From: CAWKCE01 sp032127035
Lineage (GTDB): Bacteria; Actinomycetota; Actinomycetes; JAHEKZ01
Reading direction: 5' to 3'
Length of the DNA: 64,000 bases
Assembly (NCBI GenBank): GCA_963848085.1
Contig: CAWKCE010000005.1
Coordinates: forward strand, 124,001-188,000
Shown here: positions 15,853 through 24,016 of the stretch, piece by piece
How the letters are laid out: each line of letters opens with the position of its first letter
How positions within the stretch are numbered: position 1 is the stretch's first letter
The notes under the pieces: generated by a model
The model's database searches: none
Told to the model about the DNA's origin: nothing
Seen by the model: only the letters and a program-made list of their open reading frames with translations
Position numbers and translations under genes: made by a program

Positions 15853-17055
15853 GTGCGCACGGTGACGGGCGAGAGCACGGTGCCGGCGCCTGCGCTCCGG
15901 GTCCTGGCGGCATCTCTCCTGGCCCGGGCTCCCCAGGGGATGGCCCCGCTCGCGCTGATCCTGCTCGTCCAGGAACGGACGTCTTCGCTCACCGCCGCGG
16001 GGCTGGCGTCGGGCGCCTGGGGACTCGGCGTGGCCGTGGGCCAGCCGCTGTGGGCTCGGCCGGCCGCACGCGGCCGGGCCGGCATCGTCATCGCCGCGAC
16101 GGCCGCGCTCCAGGCCGGAGTGCTCGTCCTGGTCGCCTGGTTGCCGTGGTCGGCGCCGGCGGCCGGCATCGCCCTGGCCGGACTGGGCGGCCTGCTGGGC
16201 GCCCCGATCACCTCGGTGGCGCGCACCCTGTGGCCCGAGCTGGCGCCCCGGCCGAAGGCGCTGGACCGGCTGTTCACGCTGGATGCCACCAGCCAGGAGG
16301 TCATCTGGATCGCCGGACCGGCTCTCGTCGGGCTGCTCCTGGCAGTGAGTGGGACCACGGCCGCCGTCGTCGGGACGGCCGCCGTCGGCGGCCTCGGCGG
16401 GGTCTGGTTCGCCCGCACCATCACCCCCATCTGGCAGCCTCACCCCGCTCCGGACGGGCCGACCGGCTTCGCCCGGAAGTTGGTCGCGCCGTGGCTGGCG
16501 CTGGCCATCGCCGCGCTGGGGCTGGGCCTGACCGAGGTCGCCGTTCCGGCCGCCGCGATCCTCGACGGTCGGCGCGACGCCGCCGCCTGGCTGCTGGCGG
16601 TGTGGAGTGTCGGGTCGTTGGCCGGCGGCCTGCTGGCTGCCCGGTTCCCGTCGACCACAGACCCGGCTCTTCGGGTCCCGGGCTACCTCGCCCTGCTCGC
16701 CGCGGGATCGGGACTGACCGCAGCGATCTGGTCGGCCGGCCTGGGTTGGCTGGCCGCCGCACTCTTCGTGACCGGGCTCGGCTTGGCACCGACGCTGGCT
16801 GCCCTCTACGGCGTCGTCTCCCGGTTGGTGCCGGCGTCGCGACGGACCCAGGCGTACGCCGTCGGGACGACCTTCGCCCTGGCCGGGATCGCCGTCGGGT
16901 CCGCACTCGGCGGCGTCCTGTCCGAGCAGGCGCCGACGTGGGCGTTCGGCGCGGCCGGGGTCGCCTCCGCGGTGGCCGCGGCCGGGTGGTGGGCGTGGGT
17001 TCAGCGCACCCGGTCGACCCGGCCCTCGTCCCACACCGGCTCGCCGGCTTCGTAG
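15853..17055 (+). CDS. MFS-type membrane transporter
   Basis: About 400 residues with roughly 12 hydrophobic helices (for example AAGLASGAWGLGVAVGQPLW, GIVIAATAALQAGVLVLVAW, AALFVTGLGLAPTLAALYGV), a pattern of major-facilitator or related efflux proteins. The substrate is unknown. Starts are GTG at 15853 or 15862 (or 15811), none with a strong Shine-Dalgarno. Its 3' end overlaps the convergent ABC-F gene by 55 bp. It begins just beyond the divergent rplM promoter. Confidence 0.8.
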   Translation: MRTVTGESTVPAPALRVLAASLLARAPQGMAPLALILLVQERTSSLTAAGLASGAWGLGVAVGQPLWARPAARGRAGIVIAATAALQAGVLVLVAWLPWSAPAAGIALAGLGGLLGAPITSVARTLWPELAPRPKALDRLFTLDATSQEVIWIAGPALVGLLLAVSGTTAAVVGTAAVGGLGGVWFARTITPIWQPHPAPDGPTGFARKLVAPWLALAIAALGLGLTEVAVPAAAILDGRRDAAAWLLAVWSVGSLAGGLLAARFPSTTDPALRVPGYLALLAAGSGLTAAIWSAGLGWLAAALFVTGLGLAPTLAALYGVVSRLVPASRRTQAYAVGTTFALAGIAVGSALGGVLSEQAPTWAFGAAGVASAVAAAGWWAWVQRTRSTRPSSHTGSPAS

Positions 17056-18638
17056 ACCGCGCCGTCCTCGCCGAACACCAGGTAGCGGTCGAACGAGCGG
17101 GCGAACCAGCGGTCGTGCGTCACGGCCAGCACGGTGCCGTCGAAGCCCGCCAGTCCGTCCTCCAGCGCCTCCGCGCTGGCCAGGTCGAGGTTGTCCGTCG
17201 GCTCGTCGAGCAGTAGCAGCGTGACCCCGGACAGCTCCAGCAGCAGGATCTGGAACCGAGCCTGCTGCCCACCCGACAGCGTCTCGAACCGTTGCTCGGC
17301 CTGCTGGTTCAACTCATAGCGTCGCAGGGACGCCTTCGCCGCGCCTAGCTGGAGCGAGTACTGCTCCCAAAGCAGTTCGAGTGGGGTACGCCCGGTGAAC
17401 TCGGCGTGGTCGTGAGTCTGGGCGAAGTGCCCAGGAACGACCCTCGCTCCAAGCTTCCACTCCCCGGTGGACGAGACAGGTGGGTCGACGGCCACCCCCT
17501 GCTTGGGGTCCCACGACGCCAGCAGCCGAAGGAAGTGCGACTTCCCCGACCCGTTGCTCCCCAGCACCGCCACCCGCTCCCCGTAGAACACCTCGAGGTC
17601 GAACGGCTGCATGAGCCCGGACAGCTCGAGCTGGCGACACACGACAGCTCGGACGCCGGTGCGTCCACCCTTCAGGCGCATCGTCACGTTCTGCTCCGGC
17701 GGCGGGGACTCGGGCGCCCCGGCCTCCTCGAACTTGCGGAGGCGCGTCTGCATCGCCTTGTACCGGGAGGCCATGTCGGGGCTGATTGCCGCCTGCTGCT
17801 GCAATGTCCGCACCAAGTCCTTGAGCCGTTGGTGCTCCTCTTCCCACCTGCGCAACAGCTCGGCAAGCCGACCGTGCCGGCTGCCACGTGCCTCGTGGTA
17901 CGACTCGAATCCACCACCATGCACCCAGGACGTCCCCCCTTCGACGGTGACGATGCGGTTGGCCACCCGTGCCAGCAGCTCCCGGTCGTGGGAGATGAGA
18001 AGCACGGTCTTCTGCGTCGCTGCCAGTCGTTCCTCGAGCCATTGCTTGCCAGGCACGTCGAGGTAGTTGTCAGGCTCGTCGAGCAGGAGAACCTCGTCCG
18101 GCCCACGCAACAGCGCTTCGAGCACCAGCCGCTTCTGCTCCCCGCCGCTCAGCGTGTTCACCGGGCGGTACTGCGCCCGGTCGTACGGGACGCCGAGGGC
18201 CGCCACCGTGCAGGCGTCCCACACCACCTCGGCGTCATACCCGTGGGCGTCACCCCAGTCGGCGATCGAATGGGCGTAGCGCATCTGGGTCTTCTCGTCG
18301 TCGCGGTCCATCATCTGCAGCTCGGCGGCGGCCATCTCGAGGGCCGCCTGACGGATGCGCGGCGGCGCCACTGACACCAGGAGGTCACGCACCGTCGAGT
18401 CGTCCCGCACGCTGCCCACGAACTGTCGCATCACACCAAGACCGCCGCTGCGCGACACCGACCCCTCGAGCGGGTCGACGTCCCCGGCGATGATCCGCAT
18501 CAACGTGGTCTTGCCTGCGCCGTTCGCGCCGACGAGAGCGACCACCGCACCGTCTCCGACGCGAAACGAGACGTTGCCAAAGAGCGTGCGCCCGTCGGGG
18601 AGCACGCACCCGACACCGTTGACGTCCACGTGGCCCAT
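17001..18638 (-). CDS. ABC-F family ATPase
   Basis: A 545-aa soluble protein with two ABC ATPase domains and no membrane segments, the ABC-F layout whose members act on the ribosome. Domain 1 has Walker A GANGAGKTT, signature LSGGEQKRLVLE and LLDEPDNYLD; domain 2 has GSNGSGKS, LSGGQQARFQ and LLDEPTDNLD. A charged linker of ~80 residues (RRWEEEHQRLKDLVRTLQQQ) separates them. Whether it is a translation factor like EttA or an antibiotic-protection protein cannot be told. ATG at 18638 gives MGHVDVNGVG. The C-terminus overlaps the convergent MFS gene. Confidence 0.92.
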   Translation of the reverse strand: MGHVDVNGVGCVLPDGRTLFGNVSFRVGDGAVVALVGANGAGKTTLMRIIAGDVDPLEGSVSRSGGLGVMRQFVGSVRDDSTVRDLLVSVAPPRIRQAALEMAAAELQMMDRDDEKTQMRYAHSIADWGDAHGYDAEVVWDACTVAALGVPYDRAQYRPVNTLSGGEQKRLVLEALLRGPDEVLLLDEPDNYLDVPGKQWLEERLAATQKTVLLISHDRELLARVANRIVTVEGGTSWVHGGGFESYHEARGSRHGRLAELLRRWEEEHQRLKDLVRTLQQQAAISPDMASRYKAMQTRLRKFEEAGAPESPPPEQNVTMRLKGGRTGVRAVVCRQLELSGLMQPFDLEVFYGERVAVLGSNGSGKSHFLRLLASWDPKQGVAVDPPVSSTGEWKLGARVVPGHFAQTHDHAEFTGRTPLELLWEQYSLQLGAAKASLRRYELNQQAEQRFETLSGGQQARFQILLLELSGVTLLLLDEPTDNLDLASAEALEDGLAGFDGTVLAVTHDRWFARSFDRYLVFGEDGAVYEAGEPVWDEGRVDRVR

Positions 18639-18687
18639 GGCCGCCAGTCTGACCGACCAGCGGCACCATCGGCGAACCGGTTTGCCG

Positions 18688-19623
18688 TCAGTCGGTCCGG
18701 ATGCCGCCGGGGACGTCCGGCTCGACCGCGGTTCCCACCTGGCCGGCCACGAGCTCGGTGATCTGGTCCAAGGCGCCGACGAGCGACCGCTTCCCGGTCG
18801 CGCGCACGAAGGCGCTGGCGGCCTCGACCTTGGGGCCCATCGACCCGGCCGGGAAGGACAGCTCCGCCAGGGCATCGGGCGTCGCCTGCCGGATGGCGCG
18901 CTGCCGCGGCGTCCCCCAGTCCACGTAGACGGCGTCCACCTCGGTCGCCACCACGAACAGGTCGGCCCCGATCTGCTCGGCCAGGACCGCGCTCGCCAGG
19001 TCCTTGTCGACCACCGCCTCGACCCCGACGAGCGTGCGCGTGCCCGGCACGTACATGGTCGGGATGCCGCCGCCACCGGCTGCGATGACCACAGCGCCCT
19101 GCTCGAGCAGCCAGCGCACCGGTCGCAGCTCGAAGATCCGCCGCGGCTGCGGCGACGGGACGACCCGCCGCCAGTCGCTGCCGTCCGGCTTGAACACCCA
19201 GCCCTTCTGGGCGGCCAGCTCCTGTGCCGAGCTCTCGTCGTACACCGGCCCGACGAACTTCGTGGGGTCGGCGAACGCCGGGTCGTCGGGGTCCACCTCG
19301 GTCATGGTCAGGATGGTCGCGAGCGGCTTCTCGAAGGGCAGCAGGTTGCCCAGCTCCTGCTCGATGAGGTAGCCGATCATGCCCTCCGTCTCGGCCCCGA
19401 GGACGTCGAGCGGGAACACCTCGTCCGGGTGGGATGCGGCCGCCTGCAGCGCGAGCAGTCCCACCTGTGGCCCGTTCCCGTGCGTCACGACGAGCTCGTG
19501 TTCGACGGCGATGGGGGCCATCGCCACAGCGGCGACCCGAACGTTGGCTCGCTGGTTCTCGGCGGTCATCGGCTGCCCGCGACGGAGGAGGGCGTTGCCG
19601 CCGAGCGCGACCACCACCCGCAT
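18688..19623 (-). CDS. arcC: Carbamate kinase
   Basis: A 311-aa amino-acid-kinase-fold enzyme that makes ATP from carbamoyl phosphate and ADP. Diagnostic motifs are VVVALGGNALLRRGQP, VVTHGNGPQVGLL, GAETEGMIGYLIEQEL, and IAAGGGGIPTMYV. Complete length. No arginine deiminase or ornithine carbamoyltransferase gene is adjacent, so carbamoyl phosphate must come from elsewhere. Divergent from the anchored protein gene at 19734. Confidence 0.96.
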   Translation of the reverse strand: MRVVVALGGNALLRRGQPMTAENQRANVRVAAVAMAPIAVEHELVVTHGNGPQVGLLALQAAASHPDEVFPLDVLGAETEGMIGYLIEQELGNLLPFEKPLATILTMTEVDPDDPAFADPTKFVGPVYDESSAQELAAQKGWVFKPDGSDWRRVVPSPQPRRIFELRPVRWLLEQGAVVIAAGGGGIPTMYVPGTRTLVGVEAVVDKDLASAVLAEQIGADLFVVATEVDAVYVDWGTPRQRAIRQATPDALAELSFPAGSMGPKVEAASAFVRATGKRSLVGALDQITELVAGQVGTAVEPDVPGGIRTD

Positions 19624-19733
19624 CCCGTCACCTCCCTGACCCGGACCGAACTATGACTGTGGCGCACTGGGGCCTCGGACGCTACGACCGTTGGCCCTCG
19701 GGAGCCGGCCCGTCTGCGTCACACTGTGCCGTG

Positions 19734-20702
19734 ATGGAACAGTCCACCCGTGGCCGCCACCGGGCGAAACCGGCCCGTAGAAGCCTCCCGCTGACCGCTG
19801 TGGTCGCGGGAGGTGTCCTTCTGGTGGCGCTGGCGGTCGGAGCGACGCTGGCGCTCACCGGCGGCGACCCAGGAGCGGCCCCGAGCGCAGGTCCGGCGTC
19901 CAGCCAGGTCCCCACAAGCACCTCGAGCGCCGAGCCGACGGCCGTCGCCCTCACCGGCACACGCACCGTGCGAGCTCGGGGCGGAGTGGTGACCATCGTG
20001 GAGGAGGTCACCGTCAGCGACGGAGACGGCGTGTCCGTGGCACCGGCGCGACGGTCCAGCGACCCGGCCCTGCAGCTCACTGGCGTTCAGGTGCTCGCCG
20101 AGGACGGGACCGCAACCGCGTTCGGCGACCCGGTCAGCCTGGGCACCGAACGCACCCTCACCGTGCGGGGCACCTATCGCCTGCGGGCCTGCCCCGACCT
20201 GCTTCCGGTCACCTGGCCGAGCCCGATGACGGTGGCCGGGTCGGACTGGTCCCGCACCTGGACGCGGACCAGCGAACCGCTGCGCACGGTGGAGACGCTG
20301 TGCCCGAAGGCGCGCCCACGGTCCCGGCCGCTGCCCGGACTGAGCGCACGGCTGCTGGATGGCACCCCGCCCGGAGACCCGCCCGAGGTGCGGCTGCGGG
20401 TGCGCTGGCGGGGCGCCACCGGGCTCGTCATCGAGCGGGTGGGCGCCCTGGGGGGCCTGGCCGCGGAGTCACCCCCGGCTCCCTCCGGTGCTGGCGACGC
20501 CTCCGGATACGTCCTGTCCGTCCGGCCGGGCGCGTCTCAGCCGCTGCGGGTCCAGCCCGTGGAGTCGTGCCCCACTACCCGGCCGCGCAGCAACCGGCTG
20601 ACGCTCCTGGCGTGGACCGACGCCCGCGGCAAGCCGGCGAGGCTGGTCTCGGTCGGCGTCCCAGGGCTCGGGCGGTGGCTCGACCGCCATGTCTGCCGCT
20701 GA
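19734..20702 (+). CDS. Unknown membrane-anchored, probably extracytoplasmic protein
   Basis: I do not recognise this 322-aa protein. The N-terminus is basic (RGRHRAKPARRS), then a single hydrophobic helix at ~residues 20-43 (LTAVVAGGVLLVALAVGATL), then a Pro/Ser/Thr-rich linker (GPASSQVPTSTSSAEP) and a ~250-residue domain of beta character with several cysteines (LRACPDLLP, VETLCPKARP, VESCPTTRP, HVCR at the very end), suggesting disulfides outside the membrane. The ATG at 19734 immediately follows an in-frame GTG at 19731. Divergent from arcC, convergent with truA. Confidence 0.7.
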   Translation: MEQSTRGRHRAKPARRSLPLTAVVAGGVLLVALAVGATLALTGGDPGAAPSAGPASSQVPTSTSSAEPTAVALTGTRTVRARGGVVTIVEEVTVSDGDGVSVAPARRSSDPALQLTGVQVLAEDGTATAFGDPVSLGTERTLTVRGTYRLRACPDLLPVTWPSPMTVAGSDWSRTWTRTSEPLRTVETLCPKARPRSRPLPGLSARLLDGTPPGDPPEVRLRVRWRGATGLVIERVGALGGLAAESPPAPSGAGDASGYVLSVRPGASQPLRVQPVESCPTTRPRSNRLTLLAWTDARGKPARLVSVGVPGLGRWLDRHVCR

Positions 20703-20773
20703 CCCGGGCACCATCCCTCCGCTAGGCCGCCAGCTCCCTACGCCAGGCCGCCAGCCTGCCGCGGCGCGGCGCG

Positions 20774-21652
20774 TCATCGTGGCGGCGTGGCGTCGATTGG
20801 GGCCCGGACGCGGCGGGATTGTGCGGCACGGGCACCCACCTCGGGGTCCGGCGGGTATCCCACCTCCTCCAGAACCAGCCCGTGGGCGGGCATCACCGTG
20901 ACCGCCGGGTCGCGCACGGCCGCCCGCAGGACGTCGGCCGGCCACCCGACCGGCCGCCGACCCTCCCCCACCGGCAGGAGCACACCCACCAGGGACCGCA
21001 CCATGTGGTGGCAGAAGGCGTCAGCCCGGACGTGGCCCACGACCAGCTCGTCGTCCCGCCGCCACGTGAGCTCCCGGAGCGTCCGGACAGTCGTGGCCCC
21101 GGGACGCGGACGGCAGAACGCGGCGAAGTCGTGCTCCCCGACTAGGCCTGCCGCGGCGTCGTTCATCGCCTGGACGTCGAGCGGACGCCGGGCGGCGACC
21201 ACGTCATGCCGCCGGAGCGGGTCGACGCCGGCCGATCCGTCGCAGAGCCGGTAGGTGTAACGGCGCCAGAGCGCGGAGAAGCGTGCCTCGAAGCCTTCGG
21301 GGGCCGCGACGACACCGGTCAGCCGGACGTCGTCGGGTAGCAGCCCACGCAGCCGCGCTGCCAGGGTGGCGCCGGCGGCTTCCCAGGCGGGGGACGGCAC
21401 ATCGGCGTGGACGACCTGGCCGCGGGCGTGCACCCCGGCGTCCGTCCGGCCAGCGACTGTCAGCGAGGGGGGGCCGGCCAGCCGCAGCGCGGTTCCCAGC
21501 GCAGCAGACACGGTGTCCTCGACGGTGCGCAGACCCGGCTGTCGCGCCCAGCCGTGGAACTGCGTGCCGTCGTAGCCCAGGTCCAGCCGTAGACGAACGA
21601 GCCCGCCCTCGGAACCGGGGGCGGGCTCGTCGTGCAGATGCTGATCGGTCAG
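20774..21652 (-). CDS. truA: tRNA pseudouridine synthase A, probable CTG start
   Basis: TruA makes pseudouridine at positions 38-40 of tRNA. The catalytic aspartate is in AGRTDAGVHARGQVVH; CHHMVRSLVGVLLPVG is the C-terminal signature. The first ATG/GTG (GTG 21511) would delete the conserved N-terminal strand, which is clearly encoded in frame upstream: RLRLDLGYDGTQFHGWARQ. No ATG, GTG or TTG precedes it before the rplQ stop. CTG at 21652 overlaps that stop (CTGA), gives 292 aa and a Streptomyces-like extended N-terminus, and is my proposed start; CTG codons further in are alternatives. A strong hairpin lies within the first ~20 codons. Confidence 0.88.
   Translation of the reverse strand: MTDQHLHDEPAPGSEGGLVRLRLDLGYDGTQFHGWARQPGLRTVEDTVSAALGTALRLAGPPSLTVAGRTDAGVHARGQVVHADVPSPAWEAAGATLAARLRGLLPDDVRLTGVVAAPEGFEARFSALWRRYTYRLCDGSAGVDPLRRHDVVAARRPLDVQAMNDAAAGLVGEHDFAAFCRPRPGATTVRTLRELTWRRDDELVVGHVRADAFCHHMVRSLVGVLLPVGEGRRPVGWPADVLRAAVRDPAVTVMPAHGLVLEEVGYPPDPEVGARAAQSRRVRAPIDATPPR
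21597..21630. terminator. Perfect 12-bp hairpin at the rplQ-truA junction
   Basis: ACGAGCCCGCCC (21597-21608) and GGGCGGGCTCGT (21619-21630) pair perfectly around a 10-nt loop. It begins about 20 bp after the rplQ stop, where a terminator would sit, yet it is within the probable 5' coding part of truA. No U-run follows on the minus strand. It could attenuate truA. Confidence 0.55.
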
Positions 21653-22230
21653 GACGCGTCGTCCTTCGGCTCACTGTCCTCGGCCGGGTCGGCAACGCTG
21701 CCCGCCTCGACCTCAGGCGCCTCGACCTCAGGCGCCTCGACCTCAGGCGCCTCGACCTCAGGCGCCTCGACCTCAGGCGCCTCCGTGACCGCCTCGGCAA
21801 CGACGTCGACGGCGGGAGCCGACGCAGCCTTCGGCTTGCGCTTCGCCCGCTGCTTCTTCGGCTTGCTCTCGTCGAGGGCCTCGACGAGCTCGATCACGGC
21901 CATCGGGGCGTTGTCGCCCTTGCGGGGGCCGATCTTGGTGATCCGGGTGTAGCCGCCCGGCCGGTTGGCGAACCGGGGGCCGATCTCGGTGAACAGGACG
22001 TGCACGACCTCTTTGTCCCTGATCACGGTCATGACCCGCCGCCGGGCGTGCAGGTCACCGCGCTTGGCGAAGGTGACCAGGCGCTCTGCGAGCGGCCGCA
22101 GCCGCTTGGCCTTGGCCTCGGTGGTGGTGATGCGGCCGTGCTCGAACAGCGCAGTGGCAAGGTTCGCGAGCAAGAGCCGCTCGTGCGCCGGACTGCCGCC
22201 GAGACGCGGGCCCTTGGAGGGGCTAGGCAT
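21649..22230 (-). CDS. rplQ: 50S ribosomal protein L17 with repetitive acidic tail
   Basis: L17 lies near the peptide exit tunnel. The core (MPSPSKGPRLGGSPAHERLL to RITKIGPRKGDNAPMAVIEL) is canonical for ~120 residues. After a Lys/Arg-rich KPKKQRAKRKPKAA stretch comes a ~60-residue acidic tail with EAPEV repeated five times, encoded by near-identical 15-bp DNA repeats. Total 193 aa. It follows rpoA and its stop overlaps the proposed CTG start of truA. Confidence 0.98.
   Translation of the reverse strand: MPSPSKGPRLGGSPAHERLLLANLATALFEHGRITTTEAKAKRLRPLAERLVTFAKRGDLHARRRVMTVIRDKEVVHVLFTEIGPRFANRPGGYTRITKIGPRKGDNAPMAVIELVEALDESKPKKQRAKRKPKAASAPAVDVVAEAVTEAPEVEAPEVEAPEVEAPEVEAPEVEAGSVADPAEDSEPKDDAS
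21704..21778. repeat. Five tandem 15-bp repeats inside rplQ
   Basis: GCCTCGACCTCAGGC is repeated five times in identical form, encoding the EAPEV pentapeptides of the L17 tail on the minus strand. The lack of divergence between copies indicates recent slippage or active homogenisation. Confidence 0.95.
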
Positions 22231-22262
22231 AGTAGGTGTCTCCTCGATGCGTCAGTCGGGCG

Positions 22263-23276
22263 TCAGTACTGCTCGGTCTCGACGTACCCGGCATCGTCGT
22301 CGCCGAAAGCGTCGATGACGGCGCTCGGGTCGAACCCGGGCGGGCTGTCCTTCAGTGCGAGGCCGAGGCCGACCAGCTTGACCTTCACCTCGTCGATCGA
22401 CTTGGCACCGAAGTTGCGGATGTCGAGCAGGTCCGCCTCGCTGCGGCCGACGAGCTCGCCGACGGTGTGGATGCCCTCGCGCTTGAGGCAGTTGTACGAC
22501 CGCACCGTGAGGTCGAGCTCCTCGATCGGCAGCGCCATGTCGGCTGCCATCGCGGCGTCAGCCGGCGACGGGCCCATGTCAATGCCCTCGGCCTCGACGT
22601 TGAGCTCCCGGAACAGGCCGAACAGCTCGACCAGCGTCTTGCCGGCACTCGCCATGGCGTCGCGCGGACGCATCGACGGCTTGGACTCGACGTCGACCAC
22701 CAGGCGGTCGAAGTCGGTGCGCTGCTCGACGCGGGTGGCCTCCACCTTGTAGCTCACCTTGAGCACCGGCGAGTAGATGGAGTCGACCGGGATCCGGCCG
22801 ATCTCCTGGCCCGGCTGCTTGTTGAGCTCGGCCCGGACGTAGCCCCGGCCGCGCTCGACCGTGAGCTCCATCTCGAGCTTGCCCTTGCCGTTCAGCGTGG
22901 CCAGAACCAGCTCGGGGTTGTGGACCTCGACCCCTGCCGGCGGGGCGATGTCGGCTGCGGTGACAACACCGGGACCCTGCTTGCGCAGGTACATGACGAC
23001 CGGCTCGTCGTGCTCGGTGCTGACCACCAGCTCCTTGACGTTGAGAACCAGGTCAGTGACGTCTTCTTTCACCCCCGGGACGGTGGTGAACTCGTGAAGA
23101 ACCCCGTCGATCCGGATCGAGGTGACGGCGGCACCCGGAATGGACGACAGGAGCGTGCGTCGCAGGGAGTTGCCGAGGGTGTAGCCGAAGCCAGGCTCGA
23201 GTGGCTCGAGCACGAACCGCGACCGGAAGTCGCTGATGACATCTTCGGCCAGCATGGGCCGCTGAGCGATGAGCAA
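22263..23276 (-). CDS. rpoA: DNA-directed RNA polymerase subunit alpha
   Basis: A 337-aa alpha subunit. The N-terminal domain that nucleates polymerase assembly contains RSRFVLEPLEPGFGYTLGNS, LRRTLLSSIPGAAV and HEFTTVPGVKEDVTD; the C-terminal domain that contacts UP elements and activators contains LDLTVRSYNCLKREG and the DLLDIRNFGAKSIDEVK helix-hairpin-helix. Ends GYVETEQY as in other actinomycetes. Between rpsD and rplQ in the alpha cluster. Confidence 0.99.
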   Translation of the reverse strand: MLIAQRPMLAEDVISDFRSRFVLEPLEPGFGYTLGNSLRRTLLSSIPGAAVTSIRIDGVLHEFTTVPGVKEDVTDLVLNVKELVVSTEHDEPVVMYLRKQGPGVVTAADIAPPAGVEVHNPELVLATLNGKGKLEMELTVERGRGYVRAELNKQPGQEIGRIPVDSIYSPVLKVSYKVEATRVEQRTDFDRLVVDVESKPSMRPRDAMASAGKTLVELFGLFRELNVEAEGIDMGPSPADAAMAADMALPIEELDLTVRSYNCLKREGIHTVGELVGRSEADLLDIRNFGAKSIDEVKVKLVGLGLALKDSPPGFDPSAVIDAFGDDDAGYVETEQY

Positions 23277-23359
23277 GGGAATTCCTCCAGTTCCGGGCGC
23301 CCGCTATTTGACGCCGTGGACAGGTGCGGCCGTGCGACCGCGGGGCACTGCTGGGGCCG

Positions 23360-23986
23360 CTACTTCGAGTAGAGCTCGACGATCAGCTGCTCCTGCACGA
23401 GGGTGTCGATCTGCTGCCGGACCGGCAGCGAGTGAACCAGGATGCGCATGCGGTGAGGCATGACCTCCAGCCATGCGGGCACGGTGCGCTCGCCCGCCTC
23501 GGCGCGTGCCACCACGAACGGCGTCAGCTCGAGCGAGCTCTGCCGCACCTCGACGATGTCGCTGTCGGACACCCGGTAGGAGGGCACGTCGACCTTGGCG
23601 CCGTTCACCTGGATGTGGCCGTGCCGCACGAGCTGGCGGGCCATGTCACGGGACTTGCCGAAGCCGGCCCGGTAGACGACGTTGTCCAGGCGGCTCTCCA
23701 GGATGCGCAGCAGGTTGTCGCCCGTCTTGCCCTTCTTGCCGCTGGCCTCCTCGTAGTAGCCACGGAACTGCCGCTCGAAGATGCCGTAGATCTGCTTGGC
23801 CTTCTGCTTCTCGCGCAGCTGCAGCAGGTACTCGCTGTCCTTGCTGCGCCCCCGGCCGTGCTGTCCGGGAGGGTAGGGCCGCATCTCGAACGGGCACTTG
23901 GCGGAGTCGCACTTGGAGCCCTTGAGGTACAGCTTGGTCTTGGCGCGCCGACACTTGCGGCAGTCCGCACCGGTATACCTGGCCAT
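23360..23986 (-). CDS. rpsD: 30S ribosomal protein S4, zinc-binding form
   Basis: A 208-aa S4, a primary 16S rRNA-binding assembly protein. The N-terminus carries four cysteines, C9-x2-C12 and C26-x4-C31, the zinc knuckle of the C+ form. The S4 RNA-binding domain follows (ILESRLDNVVYRAGFGKS, ARQLVRHGHIQVNG), and the end LIVELYSK is canonical. Many actinomycete S4 proteins lack these cysteines. Between rpsK and rpoA. Confidence 0.99.
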   Translation of the reverse strand: MARYTGADCRKCRRAKTKLYLKGSKCDSAKCPFEMRPYPPGQHGRGRSKDSEYLLQLREKQKAKQIYGIFERQFRGYYEEASGKKGKTGDNLLRILESRLDNVVYRAGFGKSRDMARQLVRHGHIQVNGAKVDVPSYRVSDSDIVEVRQSSLELTPFVVARAEAGERTVPAWLEVMPHRMRILVHSLPVRQQIDTLVQEQLIVELYSK

Positions 23987-24016
23987 GATTCTCCTGCTTG
24001 CTTCAGTCGGGACGCG

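Noticed and set aside
15189..16430. Long minus-strand frame ending in rplM
   Set aside because: The conserved L13 begins at 15632; everything upstream is opposite the MFS gene and includes the rplM promoter.
20774..21511. truA starting at GTG 21511
   Set aside because: It removes the conserved N-terminal strand YDGTQFHGWARQ that is clearly encoded in the same frame.
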